Source: Thiodiazotropha sp040507035 (GTDB lineage: Bacteria; Pseudomonadota; Gammaproteobacteria; Chromatiales; Chromatiaceae). Taken from it: DNA of 64,000 bases. The stretch's first letter is position 1. Every line of letters begins with the position of its first letter. Positions 8,548 through 18,437 of the stretch are shown here, in pieces. Location of the stretch: NCBI GenBank assembly GCA_040507035.1, contig JBEVVR010000031.1:248001-312000 (forward strand), given 5' to 3'. A program made the position numbers and the translations under genes. The notes beneath the pieces were generated by a model, which was not told the DNA's origin, made no database searches, and saw nothing but the letters and a program-made list of their open reading frames with translations.

Positions 8548-9558
8548 ATGACCGAGACGATTTTACGCCATGATTGGCGCCTGGACGAGATAGAGGCCCT
8601 CTTCGATCTACCCTTCAACGATCTGCTGTTTCAGGCGCAAAGCGTACATCGTTCCAACTTCGATCCCAACCGAGTGCAGATGAGCAGCCTGCTGAGTATC
8701 AAGACCGGTGCCTGTGCCGAGGATTGCGGCTACTGCTCCCAGAGCGCGAAACACGCCACCGGGCTGGAGGCGGAAAAGCTGATGCCCCTGGAGGATGTGG
8801 TGGCGGCGGCCGAGGCGGCGAAGCAGAAGGGTGCCAGCCGTTTCTGCATGGGTGCGGCCTGGCGCAATCCCAGCGACAAGAATCTGCAGCGGGTCATCGA
8901 AATGGTCGAGGCGGTGCACCATCTGGGTATGGAGACCTGCCTCACCCTGGGGATGCTGACCCAGGACCAGGCGAGCCGTCTGCGCAGTGCCGGGCTCGAC
9001 TACTACAACCACAATCTCGATACCTCGCCGGAGTTCTACGGTAATGTGATCACTACCCGCACCTTTGACGACCGTCTGCAGACCCTGGGTCATGTCAGGG
9101 ATGCGGGGATCAATGTCTGTTCAGGGGGTATTCTGGGAATGGGGGAATCCAGACAGGACCGTGCCAGCATGCTGCGCGAGCTGTGCAATCTGCCCCGCCA
9201 CCCGGAGTCGGTACCAATCAATATGCTGGTCAAGGTCGAGGGTACGCCGCTCCAGGATGTGGAGGATCTCGATCCCCTGGAGTTTGTGCGCAGCATTGCG
9301 GTGGCACGCCTGCTGATGCCGCGTTCCTATGTGCGTCTCTCCGCCGGGCGTGGGGAGATGAGTGACGAGTTGCAGGCGCTCTGCTACCTCGCCGGGGCCA
9401 ACTCGATATTTTATGGTGAACGCCTGTTGACCACGGAAAATGCGGAGGCGGACCGTGACCGGGAGCTGCTGCAGCGGCTGGGGATGGAGACCGAGCAGCT
9501 GCTGGAAACCGAGGTCAAGGCGGCCAAGGTACCCTGTAGCAAGGCCCAGGCCGGGTAG
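8548..9558 (+). CDS. bioB: Biotin synthase
   Basis: 336 residues from ATG 8548 (MTETILRHDW). The radical-SAM cluster motif CxxxCxxC is at Cys56, Cys60 and Cys63 (GACAEDCGYCSQS), and the BioB hallmarks YYNHNLDTSPEFY and NMLVKVEGTPL are present. The enzyme inserts sulfur into dethiobiotin, the last step of biotin synthesis. The longer in-frame start at 8467 would read through the promoter and is rejected. First gene of the bioBFHCD operon. Confidence 0.97.
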   Translation: MTETILRHDWRLDEIEALFDLPFNDLLFQAQSVHRSNFDPNRVQMSSLLSIKTGACAEDCGYCSQSAKHATGLEAEKLMPLEDVVAAAEAAKQKGASRFCMGAAWRNPSDKNLQRVIEMVEAVHHLGMETCLTLGMLTQDQASRLRSAGLDYYNHNLDTSPEFYGNVITTRTFDDRLQTLGHVRDAGINVCSGGILGMGESRQDRASMLRELCNLPRHPESVPINMLVKVEGTPLQDVEDLDPLEFVRSIAVARLLMPRSYVRLSAGRGEMSDELQALCYLAGANSIFYGERLLTTENAEADRDRELLQRLGMETEQLLETEVKAAKVPCSKAQAG

Positions 9559-9592
9559 CTTGCGCTCTGTCGATGATCGATTTGCCAACCCC

Positions 9593-10753
9593 ATGAATCG
9601 GCTGACCCAAGCGCTGCAAGCGCGCCGCAACCAGGGGCTCTATCGAAGCCGTCGTGTGGTGTCGACACCCCAACAGACGGAGATGATGGTCGATGGTAAG
9701 CAGGTTACTGTTTTCTGCAGTAATGACTACCTTGGCCTGGCCAATCACCCGGAGGTGATTGAGGCGATGCGTCGGGGGGCGGAAAAGTATGGGGTGGGGA
9801 GCGGTTCGGCGCACCTGATAACCGGCCATAGCAGCGCCCATCATCGCCTGGAAGAGGCCTTGGCGGAGTTTACCGGGCGGCCGAGGGCGCTGCTCTTTTC
9901 CACCGGCTACATGGCCAACCTGGGGGTGGTTAGTGCGCTTCTCAACAGGGGTGACAGGCTGTTCGAAGATCGCCTCAATCACGCCTCCCTGGTGGATGCG
10001 GGACAACTGACCCGGGCGAAGATGTCGCGTTACCAGCATCGGGATCCGCAGAGCCTGGAGCAGCAGCTGACACGCAGCGACGGAGGCCAGGCACTGATTG
10101 CCACGGATGGGGTGTTCAGCATGGATGGCGATCTGGCACCGCTGCCGGAGCTGGCGCAACTCGCGCGCCAACACCAGGCCTGGTTGATGGTGGATGATGC
10201 CCACGGTCTGGGCGTGTTGGGCGCCCAGGGCGGTGGTATCCTCAGCCACTTCGGTCTCGGTGTCGATGATGTGGAGATATTGATGGGAACCCTGGGCAAG
10301 GGGTTCGGTACCTATGGTGCCTTTGTCGCCGGCAGCGAGATACTGATCGAGACCCTGATCCAGCAGGCGAGAAGCTATATCTACACCACCGCCCCGCCAG
10401 CCGCACTGGCCGAGGCGACCCTGGTCAGCCTGCGTCTGGCGCAACAGGAGAATTGGCGGCGGCAACGACTGCAAAGCCTGGTGGCTGATTTTCGTCAGGG
10501 CGCGCAACAGATTGGCTTGCCACTGATGGAGTCGAGCACGCCGATCCAACCCATTGTGGCGGGATCCTCGGAACAAGCCCTGGCCTGGAGTGGAAAGTTG
10601 GAGCAGCAGGGGCTGCTGGTGAGTGCGATTCGACCACCTACGGTAGCGGAGGGTAGCGCCCGGCTCCGTATCACCTTCAGTGCCAACCATACGGACCGCC
10701 AGTTGGAGCGGCTCCTGAATGCTCTCTCCACACTGCCGCAGGTGGTGGCATGA
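9593..10753 (+). CDS. bioF: 8-amino-7-oxononanoate synthase
   Basis: 386 residues from ATG 9593. It is a PLP enzyme of the alpha-oxoamine synthase family: HxxH-type substrate segment (LNHASLVDAG), DDAHGLGVLG, and the PLP lysine at residue 236 in MGTLGKGFGTYG, the same number as in E. coli BioF. It condenses pimeloyl-ACP with alanine. It starts 34 bp after bioB, and its stop overlaps the bioH start by 4 bp (ATGA). Confidence 0.96.
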   Translation: MNRLTQALQARRNQGLYRSRRVVSTPQQTEMMVDGKQVTVFCSNDYLGLANHPEVIEAMRRGAEKYGVGSGSAHLITGHSSAHHRLEEALAEFTGRPRALLFSTGYMANLGVVSALLNRGDRLFEDRLNHASLVDAGQLTRAKMSRYQHRDPQSLEQQLTRSDGGQALIATDGVFSMDGDLAPLPELAQLARQHQAWLMVDDAHGLGVLGAQGGGILSHFGLGVDDVEILMGTLGKGFGTYGAFVAGSEILIETLIQQARSYIYTTAPPAALAEATLVSLRLAQQENWRRQRLQSLVADFRQGAQQIGLPLMESSTPIQPIVAGSSEQALAWSGKLEQQGLLVSAIRPPTVAEGSARLRITFSANHTDRQLERLLNALSTLPQVVA

Positions 10754-11523
10754 GGCTGGCTATCGAGCAACAGGGAGCAGGGCCTGACCTGGTTCTGCTC
10801 CATGGTTGGGGAATGAACTCGGCCGTCTGGGCTGACTTCGCCGAGGGTTTGGCCGCTGACTATCGGGTCACCCGGATCGATCTGCCGGGACATGGCCACA
10901 GCCCCTACCAGGATCAACACAAGCTCACGGCCTGGGCCGAAGCCTGTCTCGATGTTGCCCCCGAGCGAGCGGTATGGAGCGGATGGTCACTGGGGTCAAT
11001 GGTAGCCCTGCAGTCGGCCCTGCTGGCGCCATCCCGGATCGAGGGGGTGGTGGTGATGGCCGGCATGCCACGTTTCGTCAAGGCATTGAATTGGCAACAT
11101 GCCATGGCGACGGAGACCCTCGATCAATTTATCCAGATCCTGCACAGGGATCACCACCAGGCCCTGGAACGCTTCCTTGCGCTGCAGATGCTCAACAGCG
11201 ACCAGGCGACACGGCAGTTGAAGCGGCTCAAGTCGCTGTTGCGGGAGCGTCCCGATCCGGTCCCGCAAGCCCTGCAGAGCGGGCTTGAGCTATTGAAATC
11301 GGTCGACCTTCGAGACCGCCTGGGGGACCTGAGTTGTACAACGACCTGGATCTACGGCAGCCGCGACACCCTGGCACCGGCCCGGGCAACCGCTGATCTG
11401 CGTCAATGGCTGCCCCAGGCGGAGACCTATATCGTCGAGGGTGCCGGGCATACCCCGTTTCTCTCCCACCCGGAAGAGAGCACTCGCCTGTTGAGGCGCA
11501 GTCTGGAGTCGATCCATGGATAG
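10750..11523 (+). CDS. bioH: Pimeloyl-ACP methyl ester esterase
   Basis: 257-residue alpha/beta hydrolase. The catalytic triad is visible as Ser80 (SGWSLGSM), Asp206 (GSRDTLAP) and His234 (GAGHTPF), close to the E. coli BioH positions 82/207/235. It removes the methyl ester placed by BioC and so releases pimeloyl-ACP for BioF. It overlaps bioF by 4 bp and bioC by 8 bp, so the middle of the operon is translationally coupled. Confidence 0.95.
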   Translation: MRLAIEQQGAGPDLVLLHGWGMNSAVWADFAEGLAADYRVTRIDLPGHGHSPYQDQHKLTAWAEACLDVAPERAVWSGWSLGSMVALQSALLAPSRIEGVVVMAGMPRFVKALNWQHAMATETLDQFIQILHRDHHQALERFLALQMLNSDQATRQLKRLKSLLRERPDPVPQALQSGLELLKSVDLRDRLGDLSCTTTWIYGSRDTLAPARATADLRQWLPQAETYIVEGAGHTPFLSHPEESTRLLRRSLESIHG

Positions 11524-12391
11524 GGATTCAATCGGCATCATCGACAAGCGCCAGGCCCGCGCGGCCTTTTCCCGGGCCGCCCCCCACTACGATGAGGTGG
11601 CGCAACTGCAGCGGGAGATCGGCCAACGGATGTTGCAGAGACTGAGCTACATCCGTCATCAGCCAAAGGTCGTGCTCGATGTGGGTGCCGGCACCGGCGA
11701 GGCGACCCTGGCACTGAAAAAACACTACAGGAAAGCCCACACCATCGCCCTCGATTTTGCCCTGCCGATGCTACACCGGGTACGCAAGCGGGGTGGCTGG
11801 CTGGCAACACCAAGCTGCCTCTGTGGCGATGCGGAACAGTTGCCCCTGGCCGATCAATCGGTGGATATGATCTTCTCCAACGCGGCGCTGCAGTGGTGTA
11901 ACGACCTGCAAGGCACCTTCAGTGAATTCCTACGTATTCTGCGCCCCAACGGTATGCTGCTTTTTTCCACCTTTGGACCCGATACCCTGCATGAGTTGCG
12001 TGCCAGTTGGTCAGAGGTCGACGGTCTGAGCCATGTCAGTCCGTTTCCCGATATGCACGATGTGGGTGATGCCATGGTGCGGGCCGGTTTGGCAGAGCCG
12101 GTGGTGGATGTGGACCGCATGCGCCTCAGCTACGATGATGTTCCCTCATTGATGCGTGACCTGAAGACCCTCGGTGCGCATAATGTCACCAGCAATCGGC
12201 CGCGGGGTTTGACCGGAAAGGGTAGGTTGCGGGCGATGTGTGAGGCCTATGAAAGCTTTCGCATGGATGACAACAAATTGCCAGCCAGTTACGAGGTTGT
12301 ATATGGACATGCTTGGGCGCCAAAACAGCGTCAGGTGGATGGCGTGACCGCTATTCCATTGGATCAGATCGGCAGGGGAAGGCTTGGTTAG
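11516..12391 (+). CDS. bioC: Malonyl-ACP O-methyltransferase
   Basis: 291 residues, class I SAM-dependent methyltransferase. Motif I is VLDVGAGTGEATLAL, and the BioC segments FSNAALQWCND and LLFSTFGPDTLHELR are present. It methylates malonyl-ACP so that the fatty acid pathway can elongate it to pimeloyl-ACP methyl ester. Placed between bioH and bioD; gap to bioD is 2 bp. Confidence 0.95.
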   Translation: MDRDSIGIIDKRQARAAFSRAAPHYDEVAQLQREIGQRMLQRLSYIRHQPKVVLDVGAGTGEATLALKKHYRKAHTIALDFALPMLHRVRKRGGWLATPSCLCGDAEQLPLADQSVDMIFSNAALQWCNDLQGTFSEFLRILRPNGMLLFSTFGPDTLHELRASWSEVDGLSHVSPFPDMHDVGDAMVRAGLAEPVVDVDRMRLSYDDVPSLMRDLKTLGAHNVTSNRPRGLTGKGRLRAMCEAYESFRMDDNKLPASYEVVYGHAWAPKQRQVDGVTAIPLDQIGRGRLG

Positions 12392-12393
12392 CG

Positions 12394-13080
12394 ATGACGG
12401 GTGGCCTGTTTGTTACCGGCACCGATACCGGTTGCGGCAAGACTGAAGTCAGCCTGGGCATGATGAGCAGTCTGCAGCAGCAGGGTGAAACAGTGCTGGG
12501 AATGAAACCCATCGCCTCCGGCGCAGAACCTACTGGTGAAGGGCTGCGTAACGAGGACGCCCTGCGCATTCAGCGCCAGTGCAGTCTCGATATTCCCTAT
12601 GGTTCAGTGAATCCACTGGTTTACCAGCCTCCCATTGCACCCCATCTAGCTGCCCAGGCGCGTGGCGAGCCGATCAGGTTGGATGAGATTCTTCAGGGTT
12701 ATCAGCGACTGCAGGAGCTTGCCGACAGGGTGGTGGTGGAGGGTGTCGGCGGTTGGCATGTGCCCCTGGGTGAGGGTATCACCCTGGCCGACCTGGCTCT
12801 CGCCCTGGATCTGCCAATGATCCTGGTGGTGGGTATCCGTCTCGGTTGCATCAACCATGCCCTGATGACCGCCGAGTGCATGCTCAACAGCGGGGTCCGC
12901 TTCGAAGGTTGGGTAGCGAACCTGGTCGACCCCGAGATGCTGGCCATCGATGAGAACATCACCACCCTGCAGGCCTGGCTGCCGGCGCCCTGTCTGGGGG
13001 AGATCCCCCATCTTCAGACACCCACCCCGGAACAGATCGCATCCTATCTCGATGGGCCGCTGTTGGAGACGATCCTATAG
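12394..13080 (+). CDS. bioD: Dethiobiotin synthetase
   Basis: 228 residues from ATG 12394. The P-loop is GTDTGCGKT at residues 9-17. It also has the substrate segment KPIASGAEP and VVEGVGGWHVPL, both typical of BioD. It closes the ureido ring of dethiobiotin using ATP and CO2. Last gene of bioBFHCD, so the window contains the dedicated enzymes except BioA (diaminopelargonate aminotransferase), which is not here. No obvious terminator follows before the convergent gene at 13127. Confidence 0.95.
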   Translation: MTGGLFVTGTDTGCGKTEVSLGMMSSLQQQGETVLGMKPIASGAEPTGEGLRNEDALRIQRQCSLDIPYGSVNPLVYQPPIAPHLAAQARGEPIRLDEILQGYQRLQELADRVVVEGVGGWHVPLGEGITLADLALALDLPMILVVGIRLGCINHALMTAECMLNSGVRFEGWVANLVDPEMLAIDENITTLQAWLPAPCLGEIPHLQTPTPEQIASYLDGPLLETIL

Positions 13081-13126
13081 ATACGTTGGTTGTGCTTTTG
13101 CAGCTGCAGCATAGCCTTGTCAGACG

Positions 13127-16100
13127 TTAGATAAGTGTGTCCAGGGTATGCAATAGATCGTCTTTCAGCGCATTGAGCGTTTGCAGGTTTTGTTGCTGGC
13201 TCTGCTCGTGTGGTGGCAGCTCTCTGCTACACAGCTTGTTAGCCAGGTCATGCACCTGTTTGTGCAGCTTTTTTATTTGTTTGAGATTGGGATGATGGCC
13301 ATACTGTTTTTCTCCAAACTCATCTAGCCATTTGCCGAAGCGGCATTCATGGGTGTCCAGTTTGAGGTCGGAAACCACCTGGCCTTGTAGACAAGTTTCA
13401 ACCTGTCTTATCCATGCCCGATGTTCGACACAGGCAAACAGCAGCGGTATATCCTCGCGCCGGACGGTCTTCTGGTGCACCCACTGAGGATCCGGTGACC
13501 AGCTTTGCATCCAACTGCCGAGGGCACTGGCGGGCATTGGCTCTGCGATTATAAAGCCCTGGGCCTGTTCGCAACCCAGCTGCAGTAGCAACCGACCATG
13601 TTCGATGGTCTCCACACCCTCCGCGATTGCTTCCCGTCGAAACGCGGTGGCTAGACCCAGCACACCTTCGAGGATTGCCAGGTCCTCAGGGTCGTCGAGC
13701 ATGTCGCGTACAAAACTCTGGTCGATCTTGAGCAGGCCGGCTGGAAGCAGCTTGAGATAGGTCAATGAGGAGTAGCCGGTACCAAAGTCATCCAGGGCAA
13801 AGACTATACCCATCTCGCTGCAGGTTGTGATGACCTCGGAGACCTGGGCCAGGTCTTCAAGGGCGCTGGATTCAAGGACCTCAAGCACCAGACGCTTGGG
13901 ATTCACCCGTGGGTGGTTCTGAAGATGCTGGCTGATTTGGCTAACGAAATCGCTCTTTTGCAGGAAGCGGGCGCCAATATTGATGCTGATCGAGAGATCG
14001 AGATCATCAGCCTGCCACTGCTCCAATTGATTGAGGGCGCTGTCTAAAACCCACTTATCCAGGGATACCGCGAGCTCCTCGTTTTCGATCAGTGGTAGGA
14101 ACTCTCGTGGTAGCAACAGGCCGCGAGTTGGGTGTTGCCATCGGATCAAGGCTTCCACACCAAGAATTTCACCGCTACGCATGTTCACCTTGGGCTGAAA
14201 GAGGAGCGTAAATTCATGATTGTGCAGACCTTCACGTATCCTGGTAACCGTCTCATGGTGACCGCGTAAACCTCGATACTCGTCGGCCTCGAAGAAGTGG
14301 TAACGGCTCTTGCCTGTCACTTTTGCGTTGTACATCGCCTGGTCCGCCTGGCGCAGAAGCTGATCCGCATCCACATCCTCGGCTTGTGGATAGAAGGTGA
14401 CGCCGATACTGGCTGACGCCTGAAGATTAAGGTTACCCACATGGACCGGTTGTGCCGCAGCAGCGAGCATGCGTTCCAGCAATGGGATGCTGTCCTTCTT
14501 ATCCTGAAGATCCACCAATACAGCGACAAATTCGTCGCCTCCCAGGCGCGCAATGGTGTCCCCCTCTCGTAAATTCTCCTTCACTCGATGGGCGAGGGCG
14601 ACGAGAAAGAGATCCCCGGTGTCATGCCCATAGTTGTCGTTGATCTCCTTGAATCCATCGAGATCGAGATAGGCAACGGCGAGTTCACCACCACGGCGGT
14701 TGACCTGGGCCATGGTGTGATTCAAACGGTCTGCCAATAGGGTGCGATTTGGCAGGCTGGTGAGGCTGTCATGGTAGGCGACATGTTCGAGCTTCGTCTT
14801 CTTCTCCTGCAACTCCTGTTGGGTTTGGATATGGGCGGTGATATCCCGTGAGGCCTGTATCATACCGGATACCCGGTGTTGCTCGTCGAAGAGTGGTGAA
14901 CCGACCACCTCGAACAAGCGCTCGCTGCCGTCGGCTGTTTTGTGGCGATGGATTACGGTTACCTGTTTGCGGGTCTCTAACACAATTTCCAGTGGGCAGG
15001 CGCAGTCATCCTCGGCACAGGGCAGGTCGCGTTCATGACTGACTTGGTAACACTTGTATTGATCCAGGATATCGGTAACCTGCGGCGCCTCTTTGGCGGC
15101 CTTGTTCATGAGTTTGATGTTGTAATCTCTATCAACCACCATGATCGGATCAGCCACGCCGTCGATGATCGACTGCAAAAACTGATGCTCGGCCAGAATC
15201 CGCTGTTGCGCCATCACCCTATCGGTGATGTCGGTGGCGATCTGCATGCGTACCAGTCGACCGTCGGGCCACCGTATTGCCTGGTCGCGGCAATCGAGCC
15301 ATTCACCGCTCTCCTCGATATTACGTTCCCAGACATGGATGCCGGTGGGAAGACCGTTTGCACCCAACAACTGAATGTTCGTGCAAAATTTACAGGGTCC
15401 GTCCAATTTGTTGCGCATCATCTTCCAGCAGCTGTCGCCAATCATGTCGCCCCAGCGGGCGATGGCCTTTTGATTCATGAAAAGTACTTCATAGCTGCTC
15501 ATATCAGAGACATAAACCGCAGCGTCAAGTGTATCCAGGACGGCGGTGAATCGATCGTGAGATTCGCGAAGTTGGTTTTCAGATTGTAGGCGTACGGCGA
15601 TCTCGCTTTCCAGCTCGAGGTTGATGTCGGTTAGCTGGCGGGTACGTTCGTCAACGATCAACTCCAGGTCACGCTTATGTACTTCGAGAAGATCCTGTGC
15701 TCTGTCGTGCTCATCGATTTTTATGTTCAGGGTTTCGATTAACGCTTGTTTGTCCTGTTGAAGGCTCAGCGTCTGCAATAGGATGCGATTGGTATTGATT
15801 GCTGTATATATAACCAGCGCCGTATAGACGGTGAGTGCGATAAGAAGCAAAAGAGTACTATCGTCAGGCCATTGCAGGATAACCACGAGCAGAGTGATTG
15901 CTGGTGGAAGGCTGGCGCTGAAAAAAGCCGACAATACGGCAGAAAGCACGGGTACCGTGGCTGCCATAATGCCAAGCACGATCATGGTGATAACGATTTT
16001 GTGAGCGGGGTCCGCTGCAGCCAGAGCGAACAGACTGACTCCTGCCCATCCGATTCCGGCCAGGAAGGCGGAACCGATTATCAAGCTTGCCCATGTGTTG

Positions 16101-16372
16101 ATGCGATAACGGTGGAACCTTTTATTGTAATAGGTGTATAGGGCCAGACGCGTGAATGCCACAAACAGCATATACCCGGCCCATAGATTGAGCATTGAAT
16201 TCGATACCGCTCCATCCAGACCAATCCAGGCGAGAATGGTGATGGTGAGAATGGCTAACGTGGATGGGAGTGCATTAGCATAGATCAGCTTAATCTGCTC
16301 GGTGAAGAGTCCTGCCCCTGGATAGTTGGCTTGTTCCCTCTCTGTCCTGTTTTTATTGAGGTTGCGAAGCAT
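13127..16372 (-). CDS. Membrane PAS-PAS-GGDEF-EAL cyclic-di-GMP protein with C-terminal CZB-like domain
   Basis: 1081 residues. Order: a multi-pass membrane region (~35-210), a coiled coil (~215-265), PAS 1 (~270-385, with GPCKFCTN), PAS 2 (~395-515, with CYQVSHERDLPC and ACPL), GGDEF (~535-695; intact ARLGGDEF), EAL (~705-955; VEALIRW and LDDFGTGYSSL), and a C-terminal region (~975-1080) with HRAWIRQVETCLQG and HECRFGKWL. The latter matches the chemoreceptor zinc-binding (CZB) pattern of His and Cys ligands. Family role: c-di-GMP synthesis and/or breakdown. The GGDEF signature is intact; which activity dominates cannot be told. The CZB and the cysteine pairs in both PAS domains suggest zinc, redox or hypochlorite sensing (inference). 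Confidence 0.9.
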   Translation of the reverse strand: MLRNLNKNRTEREQANYPGAGLFTEQIKLIYANALPSTLAILTITILAWIGLDGAVSNSMLNLWAGYMLFVAFTRLALYTYYNKRFHRYRINTWASLIIGSAFLAGIGWAGVSLFALAAADPAHKIVITMIVLGIMAATVPVLSAVLSAFFSASLPPAITLLVVILQWPDDSTLLLLIALTVYTALVIYTAINTNRILLQTLSLQQDKQALIETLNIKIDEHDRAQDLLEVHKRDLELIVDERTRQLTDINLELESEIAVRLQSENQLRESHDRFTAVLDTLDAAVYVSDMSSYEVLFMNQKAIARWGDMIGDSCWKMMRNKLDGPCKFCTNIQLLGANGLPTGIHVWERNIEESGEWLDCRDQAIRWPDGRLVRMQIATDITDRVMAQQRILAEHQFLQSIIDGVADPIMVVDRDYNIKLMNKAAKEAPQVTDILDQYKCYQVSHERDLPCAEDDCACPLEIVLETRKQVTVIHRHKTADGSERLFEVVGSPLFDEQHRVSGMIQASRDITAHIQTQQELQEKKTKLEHVAYHDSLTSLPNRTLLADRLNHTMAQVNRRGGELAVAYLDLDGFKEINDNYGHDTGDLFLVALAHRVKENLREGDTIARLGGDEFVAVLVDLQDKKDSIPLLERMLAAAAQPVHVGNLNLQASASIGVTFYPQAEDVDADQLLRQADQAMYNAKVTGKSRYHFFEADEYRGLRGHHETVTRIREGLHNHEFTLLFQPKVNMRSGEILGVEALIRWQHPTRGLLLPREFLPLIENEELAVSLDKWVLDSALNQLEQWQADDLDLSISINIGARFLQKSDFVSQISQHLQNHPRVNPKRLVLEVLESSALEDLAQVSEVITTCSEMGIVFALDDFGTGYSSLTYLKLLPAGLLKIDQSFVRDMLDDPEDLAILEGVLGLATAFRREAIAEGVETIEHGRLLLQLGCEQAQGFIIAEPMPASALGSWMQSWSPDPQWVHQKTVRREDIPLLFACVEHRAWIRQVETCLQGQVVSDLKLDTHECRFGKWLDEFGEKQYGHHPNLKQIKKLHKQVHDLANKLCSRELPPHEQSQQQNLQTLNALKDDLLHTLDTLI

Positions 16373-16809
16373 GTATATACTGCCGGTCAGCTGAATGAGC
16401 CTATTCCATGCCTATCGGTAGAGAACACAAAAACCTAAATGGTAGATTATCAATTTCTTATGAACTATTCTTTGATACTGCACAATGAATGCCCTGTTTT
16501 TATGGCTTTTGGGAAAAATAATCTGATAAAAATAAAGCATTTACCTTGATGTGTATAGTTTTCTGCAATTTTCTCACCCAGGTTGCAGTGAAAAAGTACA
16601 TCGCATTTTGATGGACACAACTGTCTTTTATTAGCCTTATTGCTGTTGCTTGGCAGAGGTTGAATAGACTATCAACAATCCATTGATCCAATGGCTGGAT
16701 GAGTTGGCTTGTTCAAGGAATAGTTATTTGTTGAGATTGCTCAGTTGTGCAGACCCTTGGCCAATCTAATTGCCCCAGGGATTTAACAGGATGGAGGGAG
16801 AGATATCGG
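16373..16809. other. 437-bp AT-rich intergenic region
   Basis: No convincing gene, RNA or repeat. A 63-codon ORF on the minus strand (16500-16691) has no recognisable features. The region should hold the promoter of the GGDEF-EAL gene, whose ribosome-binding site is weak. Confidence 0.5.
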
Positions 16810-17526
16810 TCAAGCTTTTTTGCCGACTAAAAGAATATTTTTCCCGATAGGGGGAGATAAGAGCCTTTCTAGAGGGCGCATTATCGGTACAACCAATTTG
16901 TCATAAAGAGAGACGCTGCCGCTACCGATTGAGTGCTTGAGCAAAACAAAATTGACATACCAGGGAAGTATACCGGCAATGTCAAAATAGTGGGCTTTGA
17001 TGATTTTGAATCCTTGCCTTTGCACCAGGTTTACAAGGTCGTTCTTTAGATATCGGCGAAAGTGCCCGACCTGTTTATCGAGTTCGCTATACAACCAGGG
17101 TAGTGCCGGGACAAATACCAGCAGGTGGCCGTTTCGGTTTAACGCTGTGTAGGCGTTCGCGAGCTCCGCCAGGTCATCTTCGATATGTTCTAGTACATTT
17201 ACGTATAAGACTGAATCAAAGCTATCTGTCGCGCTTGTTTCGCCAAAGAAGCTGTTTATCGCAACCCCTCTTTCATCTGCGCTGAGTGTTTCAGCGAGCA
17301 TTGGGAACATGTTGCGTGAGGGTTCAAATGCACTTAAATGATCAAGCTGGGTTTCAAGCAGCAGCTGTGAAAAAGTCCCGCTGCCTGCTCCTACCTCGGC
17401 AGCTCTGTTGCCTAGGTAGGGAGAGAACTCTGAGAGTATCCATTTATGATAATTGACTGCAAAGGACATGGCCTCCAGGTCCTTGCCAAAATAGTCTGGC
17501 ATCTTGTCCGTCGTAGATTTCATCAA
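16810..17526 (-). CDS. Class I SAM-dependent methyltransferase, substrate unknown
   Basis: 238 residues. The SAM motif I is AAEVGAGSGTFSQLLLE, followed by an acidic residue in LSAFEPS, and VLYVNVLEHIEDDL is typical of Methyltransf_11/23-like proteins. A methionine at residue 2 is an equally good start. The C-terminal ~80 residues (YFDIAGILPWYVNFVLL) are hydrophobic, as in methyltransferases acting on lipid or sugar substrates near glycosyltransferase genes, but no such genes are near. It is followed by no clear terminator. Confidence 0.75.
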   Translation of the reverse strand: MMKSTTDKMPDYFGKDLEAMSFAVNYHKWILSEFSPYLGNRAAEVGAGSGTFSQLLLETQLDHLSAFEPSRNMFPMLAETLSADERGVAINSFFGETSATDSFDSVLYVNVLEHIEDDLAELANAYTALNRNGHLLVFVPALPWLYSELDKQVGHFRRYLKNDLVNLVQRQGFKIIKAHYFDIAGILPWYVNFVLLKHSIGSGSVSLYDKLVVPIMRPLERLLSPPIGKNILLVGKKA

Positions 17527-17594
17527 ACCGTCCCTATTGTTGGCTGTCCTGTGTTGCGGCTATGGTATAGCCTGGGTGTTAGCGTTGCTGCGCA

Positions 17595-18290
17595 TTAGCT
17601 GCCGTTGTGCTGTAAGTATTGGAGAATCTGAGTCATCAAACCGTTTACTGTCCGGTATGACTCTTGAGCTGTAGTCAGTATCTCTTCCTCGGTTTGAATG
17701 TAGTTGCCATCGATGAGTTCATCCCGGCAGTTTTCTACGATTGCTTTTGCGGAGCTTGGAGTTGTTTCCAAATGAAACTGCAGTCCCATGACCTTACGCC
17801 CAATCTGAAAGGCCTGGTTTTTACAGCCTGCACTTTTACCGATGCGGGTGGCGCCGCTTGGTAGGTCGAATGTCTCTCCATGCCAGTGAAATACGGTCAC
17901 TTCCTGAGGAAAACGAAACAACGAGTCATCTTCTGATTCAACGCCCCTGATGGGAAACCAGCCGATCTCTTTTTCCGAATTGGGATAAATTTTACTGCCA
18001 AGTGAAGCGGCTATAAGTTGTGCGCCCAGGCAGATACCTAGAGTGGGTTTCTCCGCATCGATGACACTTTTTATGAACGGCTTCTCTTCTTTCAGCCAGG
18101 GGTACAGATCTTCATCGTTGACACTCATCGGTCCTCCCATGACGATGAGCAGATCTATATCCTCGATATTCGGTAGGGTGTGGGATTGAAAAAATCGCGT
18201 GCTGGAGATTTCATACCCGGATTGGCGCAACCAATCCTCAATACTGCCAAGACCCTCGAACGCCACATGCTGTAAAAAATGGGCTCGCAC
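17595..18290 (-). CDS. Class I glutamine amidotransferase-like protein
   Basis: 231 residues from a GTG start with GGAG upstream. The triad is visible: Cys in the nucleophile elbow GICLGAQ, and His/Glu in LQFHLETT. The MGGPMSVNDED and FHWHGETFDLP segments match the free-standing GMP-synthase-like amidotransferase family (e.g. YfeJ-type). No synthetase domain is attached. Role unknown; related proteins act in gamma-glutamyl or purine chemistry. Confidence 0.8.
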   Translation of the reverse strand: MRAHFLQHVAFEGLGSIEDWLRQSGYEISSTRFFQSHTLPNIEDIDLLIVMGGPMSVNDEDLYPWLKEEKPFIKSVIDAEKPTLGICLGAQLIAASLGSKIYPNSEKEIGWFPIRGVESEDDSLFRFPQEVTVFHWHGETFDLPSGATRIGKSAGCKNQAFQIGRKVMGLQFHLETTPSSAKAIVENCRDELIDGNYIQTEEEILTTAQESYRTVNGLMTQILQYLQHNGS

Positions 18291-18437
18291 CTTTACTCCG
18301 TTTTGATAATCTGGATTCCGTCACGCTTCCCTGGTGATACTTGGCTCACCCGGGCAGGGTAATCAGGGATTCTATTTTTACAGCAGGCTTGAAATACGTA
18401 TAGCCGCGCTACACGGGCTCAATGGTACTGTGTCCTA

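Noticed and set aside
9515..10690. 391-codon minus-strand ORF opposite bioF
   Set aside because: Shadow of the bioF reading frame; product has no domain and no ribosome-binding site. Same reasoning for the 392-codon ORF opposite the TolC gene (53303-54481).
16500..16691. 63-codon ORF in the gap after the GGDEF-EAL gene
   Set aside because: No recognisable features, AT-rich context and no ribosome-binding site.
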